Positions 43,000 through 51,226 of a DNA stretch of 64,000 nucleotides are shown here, piece by piece. Both the position numbers and the translations under genes were made by a program. Origin of the DNA: Glycocaulis sp051859565 (GTDB taxonomy: Bacteria; Pseudomonadota; Alphaproteobacteria; Caulobacterales; Maricaulaceae). The notes beneath the pieces were generated by a model. The model ran no database searches, had not been told where the DNA came from, and worked only from the letters and a program-made list of their open reading frames with translations. Where the stretch lies: NCBI RefSeq assembly GCF_051859565.1, contig NZ_JBHYFK010000007.1, positions 1 through 64,000 of the forward strand, read 5' to 3'. Within the stretch, counting starts at the first letter, position 1. Every line of letters begins with the position of its first letter.

Positions 43000-44976
43000 A
43001 TGATAACCAAACTCCTCATCGCCAACCGCGGGGAAATCGCCTGCCGTGTCATCCGTTCGGCGCGCCAGATGGGCATTGCCACAGTCGCGGTCTATTCGGA
43101 CGCCGACGCGAACGCCCCGCATGTGAAAATGGCTGATGAGGCGGTGCATATCGGCCCGTCACCGGCGCGCGAGAGCTATCTGATCGCCGAGCGCATCATC
43201 CAGGCGGCCAAGGACACCGGCGCGGACGCGATCCACCCCGGCTATGGCTTCCTGTCGGAGAACGCCGCCTTCGCCCGCGCCTGTGCGAAGAACAAGATCA
43301 TCTTTGTCGGTCCGAGCCCCGAAGCCATCGAGGCCATGGGCCTGAAAGACCGTGCCAAGGCGCTGATGGAGGCGGCAGGCGTGCCGGTTACGCCCGGCTA
43401 TCACGGCGATAATCAGGACGCGGACTTCCTAAAAGAGCAGGCCGACAAGATCGGTTATCCGGTGCTCATCAAGGCGGTCGCCGGCGGCGGCGGCAAGGGC
43501 ATGCGCAAGGTGGAGAAATCGGCTGATTTCGCCGCCGCGCTGGAAAGCTGCAGGCGCGAAGCGGCCTCCAGCTTTGGCGATGAGAACGTGCTGATCGAGA
43601 AATACATCACCAGCCCGCGCCATATCGAGGTGCAGGTGTTCGGCGATAGCCATGGCCAGGTGGTCCATCTGTTCGAGCGGGACTGCTCGCTGCAGCGCCG
43701 CCATCAGAAGGTGCTGGAAGAAGCGCCCGCCCCCGGCATGAGCGAAGAGGTGCGCGAGGCCATGTGCTCGGCGGCTGTGCGCGCCGCGCAGGCTGTGAAC
43801 TATGCTGGCGCTGGCACGGTGGAGTTCATCGTCGATGGCTCCGGCGAGCTGCGCGCGGACGGTTTCTACTTCATGGAAATGAATACCCGCCTGCAGGTGG
43901 AGCATCCCGTCACCGAGATGGTGACAGGGCTAGATCTGGTGCGCCTGCAGCTGGAGGTCGCTGCCGGTGGCCGCGTGCCCGCGCAGGACGAGATCACGCT
44001 TTCCGGTCACGCCATCGAGGCGCGGCTCTATGCCGAAGACCCGGTAACGGGCTTCCTGCCCTCCACCGGCGTGCTGGAGCGCCTTGATCTGCCCGAGGGG
44101 CGTGAGGGCGTGCGCGTGGATTCAGGCGTAGAGCAGGGCGGCGAAGTCACCATGTTCTACGACCCGATGATCGCCAAGATCATTGCCCATGGCGGTGATC
44201 GCGAGGAGGCTATTGAGCGCCTCATCGACGCCATTGACAGCGATGTCGGCGTCTGGCCGGTGCGCACCAATGCAGGCTTTTTGCGCCGCGCGCTGGCTCA
44301 CCCTGATTTCGGCGCAGGCGATGTCTATACCGGCTTTATCGAGGCGCATCTGGACGAACTCGTGCCGCCGGGCCTGCCTGCGCTGCATTACGGCGTGGCG
44401 GCGCTGGTCCTCTCCGGGGCCGGGCGCGGCAGCGATCCGTGGGATTCGCTTGCCGGTTTCCGTCTGAACGCCGCGCCGCGCGTGGAGTACGGGTTTGATG
44501 CGGGCGGGGAGCGCTTGTCCGTGCGTCTCGCGCAAGGCGGCGTCAGCGTGAACGGTGAACCGCTCCAGCTCAGCGACGTGCAGGGCTATCTGGGTGAGCA
44601 GGGCGGCGTGGTCGAGTTCGTTCACGAAGACGACACGCTGCTCGCCGCTGTCGAGCATCATCGCGACGGGCTTCTCATCACCCTGCAGGGGCAGGCCGTG
44701 CTGGTGCGCGATCACGATGCGGCGGTGGATGCCGATGCGCTGGCGGGCGGCGATGCGGTCAAGGCGCCCATGCCCGGCAAGGTGCTCTCTCTGGCCGTGA
44801 AGCCGGGCGACACCGTCGCCAAGGGCCAGACGCTCGCCGTGATGGAAGCGATGAAGATGGAAATGGCACTCACCGCGCCGCGCGACGGCGTCGTGGATGC
44901 GGTCAACGCCGCCGAGGGCCAGCAGGTCAATGAAGGCGATGTGCTGGTCGCGCTGGCGGAAGAGGGGGAGGGGTAG
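43000..44976 (+). CDS. mccA: methylcrotonyl-CoA carboxylase, biotin-containing alpha subunit
   Basis: The biotin carboxylase/biotin carrier subunit partner of mccB. The 658-residue protein has ITKLLIANRGEIACRVIRSA, KAVAGGGGKGMRKV, MNTRLQVEHPVTEM, MFYDPMIAKIIAHG, a BT-like middle domain, and a biotinyl domain with Lys619 in MEAMKMEMAL. It is clearly a different gene from pccA at 22147 (shared biotin-carboxylase core, divergent middle). It ends the liuC-DUF817-mccA cluster, and repeats follow immediately. Confidence 0.9.
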   Translation: MITKLLIANRGEIACRVIRSARQMGIATVAVYSDADANAPHVKMADEAVHIGPSPARESYLIAERIIQAAKDTGADAIHPGYGFLSENAAFARACAKNKIIFVGPSPEAIEAMGLKDRAKALMEAAGVPVTPGYHGDNQDADFLKEQADKIGYPVLIKAVAGGGGKGMRKVEKSADFAAALESCRREAASSFGDENVLIEKYITSPRHIEVQVFGDSHGQVVHLFERDCSLQRRHQKVLEEAPAPGMSEEVREAMCSAAVRAAQAVNYAGAGTVEFIVDGSGELRADGFYFMEMNTRLQVEHPVTEMVTGLDLVRLQLEVAAGGRVPAQDEITLSGHAIEARLYAEDPVTGFLPSTGVLERLDLPEGREGVRVDSGVEQGGEVTMFYDPMIAKIIAHGGDREEAIERLIDAIDSDVGVWPVRTNAGFLRRALAHPDFGAGDVYTGFIEAHLDELVPPGLPALHYGVAALVLSGAGRGSDPWDSLAGFRLNAAPRVEYGFDAGGERLSVRLAQGGVSVNGEPLQLSDVQGYLGEQGGVVEFVHEDDTLLAAVEHHRDGLLITLQGQAVLVRDHDAAVDADALAGGDAVKAPMPGKVLSLAVKPGDTVAKGQTLAVMEAMKMEMALTAPRDGVVDAVNAAEGQQVNEGDVLVALAEEGEG

Positions 44977-45000
44977 GGTTTTTCTGATCTCCCTCCCTTT

Positions 45001-45327
45001 CGTCGTTCCCGCGCAGGCGGGAACCCAGAGCCGCTTGGCACCGTCATCGCTCTATGATCTCTGGATGCCCGCCTGCGCGGGCATGACGAGGTTGGGGCGG
45101 ATTTATAAGCTCTGCAGGTACGCCGCCGAGCTTCTCAACCGGGGGATGATCCTGGACTGGTGATGTCCTCCCCCGTTTACGGGGTAGGTGTCTGGCTTGC
45201 CAGACGGAGGGGGGTAGGTGCTTTTCCCTGATCCTTCGAGACGTTCGCTTCGCTCACCCTCAGGATGAGGGAAAGCACCACAAGCCCTCATCCTGAGGAG
45301 GCCGAAGGCCGTCTCGAAGGACGAGGG
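45001..45327. repeat. three repeat families stacked in one 380-base gap
   Basis: No gene between mccA and the JmjC-like gene. In order: the paired palindrome CGTTCCCGCGCAGGCGGGAA / ATGCCCGCCTGCGCGGGCAT (45001-45091), where the second stem has a compensating G-C change; a CTCCCCCGTTTACGGGG unit with GGCTTGCCAGACGGAGGGGGG (45169-45216); and the long inverted repeat ATCCTTCGAGACG ... CGTCTCGAAGGACGAGG (45225-45327). Confidence 0.85.
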
Positions 45328-45356
45328 CCGCTACTGGCACGTCCTTCGCATGATGA

Positions 45357-46331
45357 ATGACCGATCCCCTCACGCTGTCCCTGATCCGGACAGAAGCGAA
45401 AAAGGTTTCGGCCATGCACGTTCTGGCAGACTGGACTGATCAGACCCGCAGCGATTTTCGTGAGCGCATTACCCGCACCACGCACAATCTGCACACCTCG
45501 CCCCTGTTCAGCGAGGCGGCGATCGAGCGCCTGATCGAGATTCATCCGCGCGAATACGCCGATTTTGCCACCATGGACGAGACCGGCAGCCGCAGCTCCT
45601 GGAAGACGGGCGATCCGGGCCAGCTTTCCGGCAAGGAGCTGATCCGCGCGGTGAAATCCGGCCGGCTCTGGATAAACCTGCGCAATCTGTTCGGCATTCA
45701 CGACGAATACCGCGCCCTGCTGGACCAGATGTTTGCCGAGCTGCAGGACGAAAATCCCGGCTTCCATCCGGTGCGCATTCTGGGCGGGCTTCTCGTCTCC
45801 TCGCCGCAGGCCAAGGTGCCCTTCCACATGGACCGTACCGATACCATGCTGTGGCATATCAGCGGGAAAAAGCGCGTCTTCGTCTATCCCCACCATGATG
45901 AGGTGGCCACCGATGAGGAGCGCGAGGAAGTGCTGCTCCACGCCTTCAACGACGAGCTGAACTATCGCCCCGAAGCGGAAAAGCACGCAAAATATTTCGA
46001 CCTCGAACCGGGCGAGATGATCTGCTGGCCGCTGCACACGCCCCACCGTGTGGAGAATATGGGCACGCTCAATATCTCGCTGGCGACCGAGTACACGACG
46101 CCGGAAGCGCGCAGGCAGAATAATGCCATGTATTTCAATGGCGTGATGCGCCGCCGCTTTGGCTGGCAGCCGCCGCGCATTGCCGAAACCCATGGGCTGA
46201 ACCGCACGGCGCGCTTTGTCGCCGGGGCGCTGATGCGCAAGGCGGGGATCAGCGTGCCGGTGGAGACGCCGCACGAGGGTGGCTACCGCTTCGAGATTGA
46301 TCCGGATGCGCCGCTGGGCGTGCGCGCCTGA
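45357..46331 (+). CDS. JmjC/cupin-like dioxygenase-type protein, copy 1
   Basis: A 324-residue protein with a JmjC-like core. The Fe(II) facial triad is recognisable as His157-Met-Asp159 in VPFHMDRTDTMLWH and His227 or His230 in WPLHTPHRVEN. SGKKRVFVYP follows the first motif, as in JmjC/cupin_8 proteins. Its activity, hydroxylation or otherwise, is not known. The N-terminus (ADWTDQTRSDFRERI, SRSSW) is shared with the next gene. The start could instead be ATG 45414, which gives a shorter N-terminus nearer to copy 2. The stop overlaps the next start (TGATG). Confidence 0.75.
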   Translation: MTDPLTLSLIRTEAKKVSAMHVLADWTDQTRSDFRERITRTTHNLHTSPLFSEAAIERLIEIHPREYADFATMDETGSRSSWKTGDPGQLSGKELIRAVKSGRLWINLRNLFGIHDEYRALLDQMFAELQDENPGFHPVRILGGLLVSSPQAKVPFHMDRTDTMLWHISGKKRVFVYPHHDEVATDEEREEVLLHAFNDELNYRPEAEKHAKYFDLEPGEMICWPLHTPHRVENMGTLNISLATEYTTPEARRQNNAMYFNGVMRRRFGWQPPRIAETHGLNRTARFVAGALMRKAGISVPVETPHEGGYRFEIDPDAPLGVRA

Positions 46332-47263
46332 TGGCCACGGCAACGCGCACCCGCGTGGCCCCGCCACTGCTCGACTGGAGCGAGGATCACCGCGGCGAGT
46401 TTGCCAGAGGCGTGGTCAGCGCCCGCCATCAGCTTGCCCGCCTGCCGCTCTTCACCGATGAGGCGCTGGCCGCCATGCTGGACCGGCACGACCGGGACAA
46501 TCTGGATGTCTGCACGATGGGGCGCGATCCGGCCGAGCGGTCGAGCTGGCGCGATGTGCCGGTCTGCCGCCATCTGCCCGGCCATCACCTGATCGAGGCC
46601 GTGCATCAGACGCGGCTGTGGGTACATGCCCGCCACGCGCTGGATACCGATAGCGAGCTGAAACCCGTCTTCGCCGCCATGATGGACCAGCTGCGCCATC
46701 TCAATCCCGGCTGGGCGCCCTTGCGCGCCTATGGCGGCGTTGTCATCGCCTCGCCGGGCGCGCAGGTCTTCCTGCATTCGGATATTTCCGAGACGATGAT
46801 GTTCCAGGTGCGGGGCAGCCAGCAGGTTTTCGTCTACCCGCCGCGTGATCCCTGGGTCAGTGACCGGGCGCTGGAAGGCGTGCTGCTGGGCGAGGCGGGC
46901 GAGGATTTGCCCTATGACCCGTCATGGGACAGCGAGGCTGCGCGCATCGATATGGAGCGCGGCAGCTTTGCCGCCTGGCCGCTGCATGCGCCCCACCGCA
47001 TCCGCTTTGGCAATGAGCTGTCGGTGACGCTGGTGCTGGAAGTGGTGACGCAAGGATCGCTGGTGAAAAACGGCGTGCTGCACGCCAATGGCCTGATGCG
47101 CCGGGCCGGGCTGAACCCCAGAAACGCCGATACTCGCGGGCTGGGCGCTGCCGCCAAGCTGGCCATTTCGCGTGCCGCCAAGACGGCCAGCGCCATACGC
47201 AAGCGCCGCGAGGCGCAGCCGGTGTCCGACATGACGCTGGCGGGAGCGCTGGAGCAGGCCTGA
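46331..47263 (+). CDS. JmjC/cupin-like dioxygenase-type protein, copy 2
   Basis: A 310-residue paralogue of the preceding protein, translationally coupled to it. It shares LLDWSEDHRGEFARG near the N-terminus, AERSSW, NPGWAPLRAYGGVVIASPGAQVFLHSD, the putative metal residues His149 and Asp151, QQVFVYPPRD, and the distal His in WPLHAPHRIRF. It ends with a basic helix (KLAISRAAKTASAIRKRRE). Two adjacent, divergent copies suggest different substrates or a heterodimer. No substrate can be named. Confidence 0.75.
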   Translation: MATATRTRVAPPLLDWSEDHRGEFARGVVSARHQLARLPLFTDEALAAMLDRHDRDNLDVCTMGRDPAERSSWRDVPVCRHLPGHHLIEAVHQTRLWVHARHALDTDSELKPVFAAMMDQLRHLNPGWAPLRAYGGVVIASPGAQVFLHSDISETMMFQVRGSQQVFVYPPRDPWVSDRALEGVLLGEAGEDLPYDPSWDSEAARIDMERGSFAAWPLHAPHRIRFGNELSVTLVLEVVTQGSLVKNGVLHANGLMRRAGLNPRNADTRGLGAAAKLAISRAAKTASAIRKRREAQPVSDMTLAGALEQA

Positions 47264-47304
47264 GGCTTTGACGGCGCACGGGTTTCGCCCTAGCTCTTGG
47301 CCCC

Positions 47305-47724
47305 ATGAGCCTTCACCTTATCAAGCTGTGCGTCGGTGCCGACACGATCGAGGATCTGGAAAGCTGGCGCGCAAAAATCGCCCCCGGCGACAAGCCTATG
47401 TATCATGTCACACGCATGAGCCCGAAGCGGGGCGAGGAGCTTTTGGATGGCGGCTCGCTCTACTGGGTCATCAAGCGCGTGTTACAGGTGCGCCAGCGCA
47501 TTATCGGGCTTGAGGAAGTGACCGGCAGTGACGGTATTTCGCGCTGCTGCATCTGGCTGGACCGGGAGATCATCCGCACCGCGCCGCGCCCGAAAAAACC
47601 GTTTCAGGGCTGGCGCTATCTCACGGCCGCCGACGCTCCGCCAGACCTCTCATCGCCTGCTTCTGGCGGCGAGGACCTACCCGATGACTTACGCGCCAAG
47701 CTGATCGAAATGGGGGCGTGGTAG
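47305..47724 (+). CDS. DUF1489 family protein
   Basis: A 139-residue soluble protein. LHLIKLCVGADTIEDLESW, YHVTRMSPKRGEELLDGGSLYWVIK and GWRYLTAADAPPDL are the conserved blocks of the DUF1489 family, which is widespread in alphaproteobacteria and has no known role. The length is standard. It starts 41 bases after the JmjC pair and could be cotranscribed. Confidence 0.87.
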   Translation: MSLHLIKLCVGADTIEDLESWRAKIAPGDKPMYHVTRMSPKRGEELLDGGSLYWVIKRVLQVRQRIIGLEEVTGSDGISRCCIWLDREIIRTAPRPKKPFQGWRYLTAADAPPDLSSPASGGEDLPDDLRAKLIEMGAW

Positions 47725-47741
47725 GGTTTTCGTCCTTCCCC

Positions 47742-47830
47742 TCGTCACCCCCACGCAGGTGGGGGTCCAGAGATCGTAGGTCTCAGACGGTGGTAGTGGC
47801 TCTGGGTTCCCGCCTGCGCGGGAACGACGG
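47742..47830. repeat. paired REP-like palindromes, inverted orientation
   Basis: A diverged copy of the 90-base composite in reverse: TCACCCCCACGCAGGTGGGGGT then GGTTCCCGCCTGCGCGGGAACGACGG. The first stem has several paired changes that keep the hairpin. It lies between the convergent stops of the DUF1489 gene and panC. Confidence 0.82.
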
Positions 47831-47856
47831 AAAGATGAGCGATCATCTACAAACAA

Positions 47857-48732
47857 CTACCCCCTTCTCGCCGGGTTTGCTGGCACATTATCGATGAGGC
47901 GCGTCTTGCCGACGCGCACCGCTGCCAGCACGCGCGCCGGGCGGGCCAGCGGGCCTTCGCCGACAATTTCCAGCCGGTCTGCGTCGCGCACCTCGATATA
48001 GTCCACCGCGTCAAACACGGATGACGCGAGAATGCGCGCATGCTCCAGCGCCCTTGCCGCCGGTTCGCCGTCTTCAAGCGCATGGGCCAGATCGCGCAAT
48101 ATCACGTTGAGGCGGCCCGCGCGCATGCGCTCGGTGGGTGAGAGATAGACATTGCGTGAGGAGAGGGCGAGCCCGTCCGCCTCGCGTTTTGTCTCAACGC
48201 CCAGCACCTTCACCGGCAAAGCGAGATCGCTGACCATGCGGCGGACCACCATGAGTTGCTGATAATCCTTCTCGCCGAACACGGCGATGTCGGGCCGGAC
48301 CTGCCCGAACAGGCGCGCCACCACGCTCGCCACGCCGGCAAAGAAGTGCGGGCGTGCATCGCTTTCAAGGCCGATGGCCGGGCCTTCTACAGACACCGTA
48401 GTGGCAAATCCGTCCGGATAGACCTCCTCCACCGAGGGCGCATAGAGCAGATGGCAACCGGCAGCGGCCAGCAGGGCAGAGTCCGCCTCCAGCGTGCGCG
48501 GATAGGTGCCCAGGTCTTCATGCGCGGCAAACTGGGTGGGGTTGACGAAAATGCTCACCACCACGCGGTCGCACACCTCCATGGCTTTCAGCACCAGCGC
48601 GATATGGCCCTCATGCAGCGCGCCCATGGTCGGCACAAAGCCGATTGTGTGGCCATCCGCGCGCCACTGGCTGATCTCGCGGGCGAGGCTCTCGGCCGTG
48701 TGGACGGCGGGGCAGTGCAGGGCAGGCAGCAT
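47857..48732 (-). CDS. panC: pantothenate synthetase
   Basis: Joins pantoate and beta-alanine with ATP to make pantothenate. The 291-residue protein has GFVPTMGALHEGHIALV (the HIGH-like ATP motif), SIFVNPTQFAAHEDL, FGEKDYQQLMVVRRMVSDL and DGLALSSRNVYL, all conserved. ATG 48732 follows AAGGT. A TTG at 48753 in frame would add seven residues but lacks a good ribosome site. panB is not adjacent. Confidence 0.94.
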   Translation of the reverse strand: MLPALHCPAVHTAESLAREISQWRADGHTIGFVPTMGALHEGHIALVLKAMEVCDRVVVSIFVNPTQFAAHEDLGTYPRTLEADSALLAAAGCHLLYAPSVEEVYPDGFATTVSVEGPAIGLESDARPHFFAGVASVVARLFGQVRPDIAVFGEKDYQQLMVVRRMVSDLALPVKVLGVETKREADGLALSSRNVYLSPTERMRAGRLNVILRDLAHALEDGEPAARALEHARILASSVFDAVDYIEVRDADRLEIVGEGPLARPARVLAAVRVGKTRLIDNVPANPARRG

Positions 48733-48767
48733 GGAAAGACCTTGGGTCGGCAAAACATGAACGGGCC

Positions 48768-48908
48768 CCGGATCGGCTACGCCGTCCGGAGTTTCAGTGC
48801 TTATATCGTCCTGAACTCCCGGCCAAGCGCAGCGCGAGCCGGGACCTAGTGCAGAAGCGGAGAGAGGCTCCGGATCGCTGCGCGTCCGGGGTTTCAGTGA
48901 TCATATCG
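48768..48908. repeat. direct duplication flanking a GC-rich hairpin
   Basis: Two near-identical 40-base segments (CCGGATCGGCTACGCCGTCC ... GTTTCAGTGCTTATATCG at 48768-48808, and CCGGATCGCTGCGCGTCC ... GTTTCAGTGATCATATCG at 48870-48908) flank GAACTCCCGG ... CGAGCCGGGACC (48813-48850). The middle hairpin recurs at 51002-51047 and 56910-56955. It lies between divergent panC and the lipoprotein gene. Confidence 0.75.
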
Positions 48909-48950
48909 CACTGGAGGCAAGGCACCGACTCGGCGCACATTGCCCGCGAC

Positions 48951-49526
48951 ATGATCAGACTGGCTCTTCCCCTCTTGAGCGCTTTGGCGCTGGGCGCGTG
49001 CAGCGTCACCGGCGGCCAAGCCGCGCGCGATGCCTCGCCCGGTGCGCAGCAGGCGCTGCGCCTTGCCGCCACGCTGAATGAAGCGGCGCGCGTCGATGAT
49101 CCTGTGCTGGCGCACGTCACAGACCAGATGGATGCGCTGGAAGCCGCGCTCGCGCGCGGTGTGCCGCTGGCCGAAGACCCGCCCGTGGAGGACGAGGAGC
49201 CATCCCTGGCGCTGGTGCCGGCTCCTGATGCCCGCCAGCAATCCCTGCTCAGCCTGATGCATGGCATACACCTCGCCTCCTACCGCGAAGAGCGTCATGT
49301 GGCCGAGGGCTGGCGCGCCCTGCAGGGCCAGCACGCCTCGCTTTCCGGGCTGCAGGCGCGCCATGTGCCAGCCGATCTGGGTGAGCGCGGCGTCTATCTG
49401 CGCCTTGTGGCCGGACCGTTCGACAATGCGCAGGACGCAGCCACCGCCTGCCGGGCGATACAGGCCGCGCAGAACTGGTGTGCGGTGACGGCATTTGACG
49501 GCACGCCGGTTCACTCCCCACAGTGA
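48951..49526 (+). CDS. putative lipoprotein with SPOR-like C-terminal region
   Basis: A 191-residue protein with a lipoprotein signal (IRLALPLLSALALGAC, Cys at about residue 17), then an Ala-rich helical region and a C-terminal part (about 105-185; HLASYREERHVAEGWRAL, GVYLRLVAGPFDNAQDAATACRAI) whose strand-helix pattern resembles a SPOR domain. If that is right, it is an outer-membrane lipoprotein that binds septal peptidoglycan. The frame is open from 48849 but ATG 48951 starts the signal peptide. No strong ribosome site is seen. Confidence 0.7.
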   Translation: MIRLALPLLSALALGACSVTGGQAARDASPGAQQALRLAATLNEAARVDDPVLAHVTDQMDALEAALARGVPLAEDPPVEDEEPSLALVPAPDARQQSLLSLMHGIHLASYREERHVAEGWRALQGQHASLSGLQARHVPADLGERGVYLRLVAGPFDNAQDAATACRAIQAAQNWCAVTAFDGTPVHSPQ

Positions 49527-49655
49527 TTCACTGACTGTGTGTATCATGTGTTTGCGTGGCGCGCGGGCAGGGTTATCTCTTGAGTGAAAACGCGTCGTTT
49601 CGGAACCGCTCCGCCCATGAACTCACCGGCCAGCCTCCAGGTATCACGCAACACC

Positions 49656-50507
49656 ATGCCGCAACCGCCCCGCGCGGGCGTGCGCGAGGCGCATGTGATT
49701 GTGGTGGGAAACGAGAAGGGCGGGGCGGGCAAGTCCACCGTCGCCATTCACCTGGCCATCGCCTTGATGCGCATGGGCCATATGGTGACGGCGATTGATC
49801 TCGATCTGCGTCAGGCCTCTTTCACCCGCCATCTGGAAAACCGCACGCGCTGGGCCAATACGCGCGGCGTGGACCTGCCCATTCCCGATCAGGCCGTGAT
49901 GCGCCCCAGCCTGTCGCGCGACATGGATGTGGCCGAGGCCGAGGAGCGCGCCGCCTGGGAACGCGAACTGGCGAGCCTGAAAGCGCGCAGCGACTTCATC
50001 GTCATCGATGCGCCGGGCCATGACACGCATTATTCGCGCCTCGCCCATGCATCAGCCGACACCATCATCACCCCGGTTAATGACAGCTTTGTCGATTTCG
50101 ACCTGCTGGCCGATGTCGACCCGGAAACTTTCGAGGTGGGCCGGCCCAGCGTCTATTCCGAAATGGTGTGGAATTGCCGCAAGCAACGCGTCGCGCGCGA
50201 TAAAAAGCCCATCGACTGGGTGGTGATGCGCAACCGCGTCTCCACGCTGGATGCGCGCAATACGCGCCGCGTGGCCGATGGTCTGCGCAAGCTGTCGGAG
50301 CGCATCGGTTTTCGCATCGCGCCCGGCTTTTCAGAGCGCGTCATCTATCGCGAGCTCTTCCCGGTCGGCCTCACCTTGCTGGACCTGACCGAGAGCGGGT
50401 CTGCCATTCCCTTCACCATGAGCCATGTCGCCGCGCGCCAGGAATTGCGTGATCTGCTGATCGTGCTGAAACTGCCAGCTCTGGCCGGAAAGCCTTTCCC
50501 CTTCTGA
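49656..50507 (+). CDS. mipZ: MipZ, division-plane positioning ATPase
   Basis: A ParA/MinD-type P-loop ATPase that forms gradients from ParB at the poles and blocks FtsZ away from midcell. The 283-residue protein has HVIVVGNEKGGAGKSTVAIH (deviant Walker A), AIDLDLRQASFTRHLENR, FIVIDAPGHDTHYSRLAH (Walker B), NDSFVDFDLLADVDPETF, WVVMRNRVSTLDARN, and RVIYRELFPVGLTLLDL. All closely follow Caulobacter MipZ. Possible starts are GTG 49584, ATG 49617 and ATG 49656. I chose 49656 for its length and because the homologous sequence begins shortly after. Confidence 0.92.
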   Translation: MPQPPRAGVREAHVIVVGNEKGGAGKSTVAIHLAIALMRMGHMVTAIDLDLRQASFTRHLENRTRWANTRGVDLPIPDQAVMRPSLSRDMDVAEAEERAAWERELASLKARSDFIVIDAPGHDTHYSRLAHASADTIITPVNDSFVDFDLLADVDPETFEVGRPSVYSEMVWNCRKQRVARDKKPIDWVVMRNRVSTLDARNTRRVADGLRKLSERIGFRIAPGFSERVIYRELFPVGLTLLDLTESGSAIPFTMSHVAARQELRDLLIVLKLPALAGKPFPF

Positions 50508-50517
50508 TGGTGGCGGG

Positions 50518-50973
50518 ATGAATATTCTGTTTGGCGTTCTGATCGCGCTGGGTGCGATGGTGATGCTGGCCTGGCTGTTTGCCAGAGCCAAGCCCTCATC
50601 CGTGGTGAAGATCGGGCGCAGCGTGGCGGCGGTCGTCGTCATCGCGCTGGGCGTGCTGATGACGATGCGCGGTATGGGCATTCTGGGCGTGCCGATGGTG
50701 CTGGCCGGGATCGGTTTTCTGCTGACCGGCACATGGCGCGGGCGTGGCGCTCAAGGCAGCGCGCGCGGTGACCGCCCGCATCCCCGGCCGCAAGGGGAAA
50801 GCATGAGCCTGGCCGAGGCACGCGCCACGCTGGGCGTGGAGCCCGGTGCCAGCCATGACGAGATCCAGCGCGCCTATCGCGAGATGATGAAGAAGGTCCA
50901 CCCTGATACCGGCGGCAGCGGCGCGCTCGCCCGCCGCGTGCAGATGGCGCGTGATCTCCTGATCGGGGATTAG
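50518..50973 (+). CDS. membrane-anchored DnaJ-domain protein
   Basis: A 151-residue protein with two or three N-terminal hydrophobic segments (about 3-22, 32-49, 53-70) and a C-terminal J domain (about 95-150): LAEARATLGVEPGASHDEIQRAYREMM, then KKVHPDTGGSG with the HPD tripeptide that stimulates DnaK. The layout is similar to Tim14/Pam18-like or alphaproteobacterial TIM14-type proteins. It is 10 bases after mipZ and almost certainly cotranscribed. Confidence 0.87.
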   Translation: MNILFGVLIALGAMVMLAWLFARAKPSSVVKIGRSVAAVVVIALGVLMTMRGMGILGVPMVLAGIGFLLTGTWRGRGAQGSARGDRPHPRPQGESMSLAEARATLGVEPGASHDEIQRAYREMMKKVHPDTGGSGALARRVQMARDLLIGD

Positions 50974-50974
50974 G

Positions 50975-51190
50975 GCCTGTCCTCCCCCGTTTACGACTGG
51001 GTGAACTCCCGGACGCGCGAAGCGCGAGCCGGGACCTCGTGCAGGAGAAGTGGAGGCAGGCCCGGTCTGTCCTCCCCCGCCTGCGGGGGAGGTGTCAGCG
51101 AAGCTGACGGAGGGGGGAGCTTGTTTCGATTACCCCCCCCACGCCCCGTTACGGGGCAAAACCCCCCAAAACGGGGGGAGACATCGAAGC
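50975..51190. repeat. palindromic repeat block downstream of the DnaJ gene
   Basis: The gap 50974-51226 holds a partial CTCCCCCGTTTACG unit, the GAACTCCCGGACGCGCGAAGCG hairpin (51002-51047), a CTCCCCCGCCTGCGGGGGAGG palindrome with GAAGCTGACGGAGGGGGGA, and an inverted CCCCCCCACGCC ... ACGGGGGGAGA part. It separates the convergent stops of the DnaJ and carboxypeptidase genes. Confidence 0.78.
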
Positions 51191-51226
51191 CGGGAGATCA
51201 TTTGAGCAGGAAGGTGCAGATGCGCT

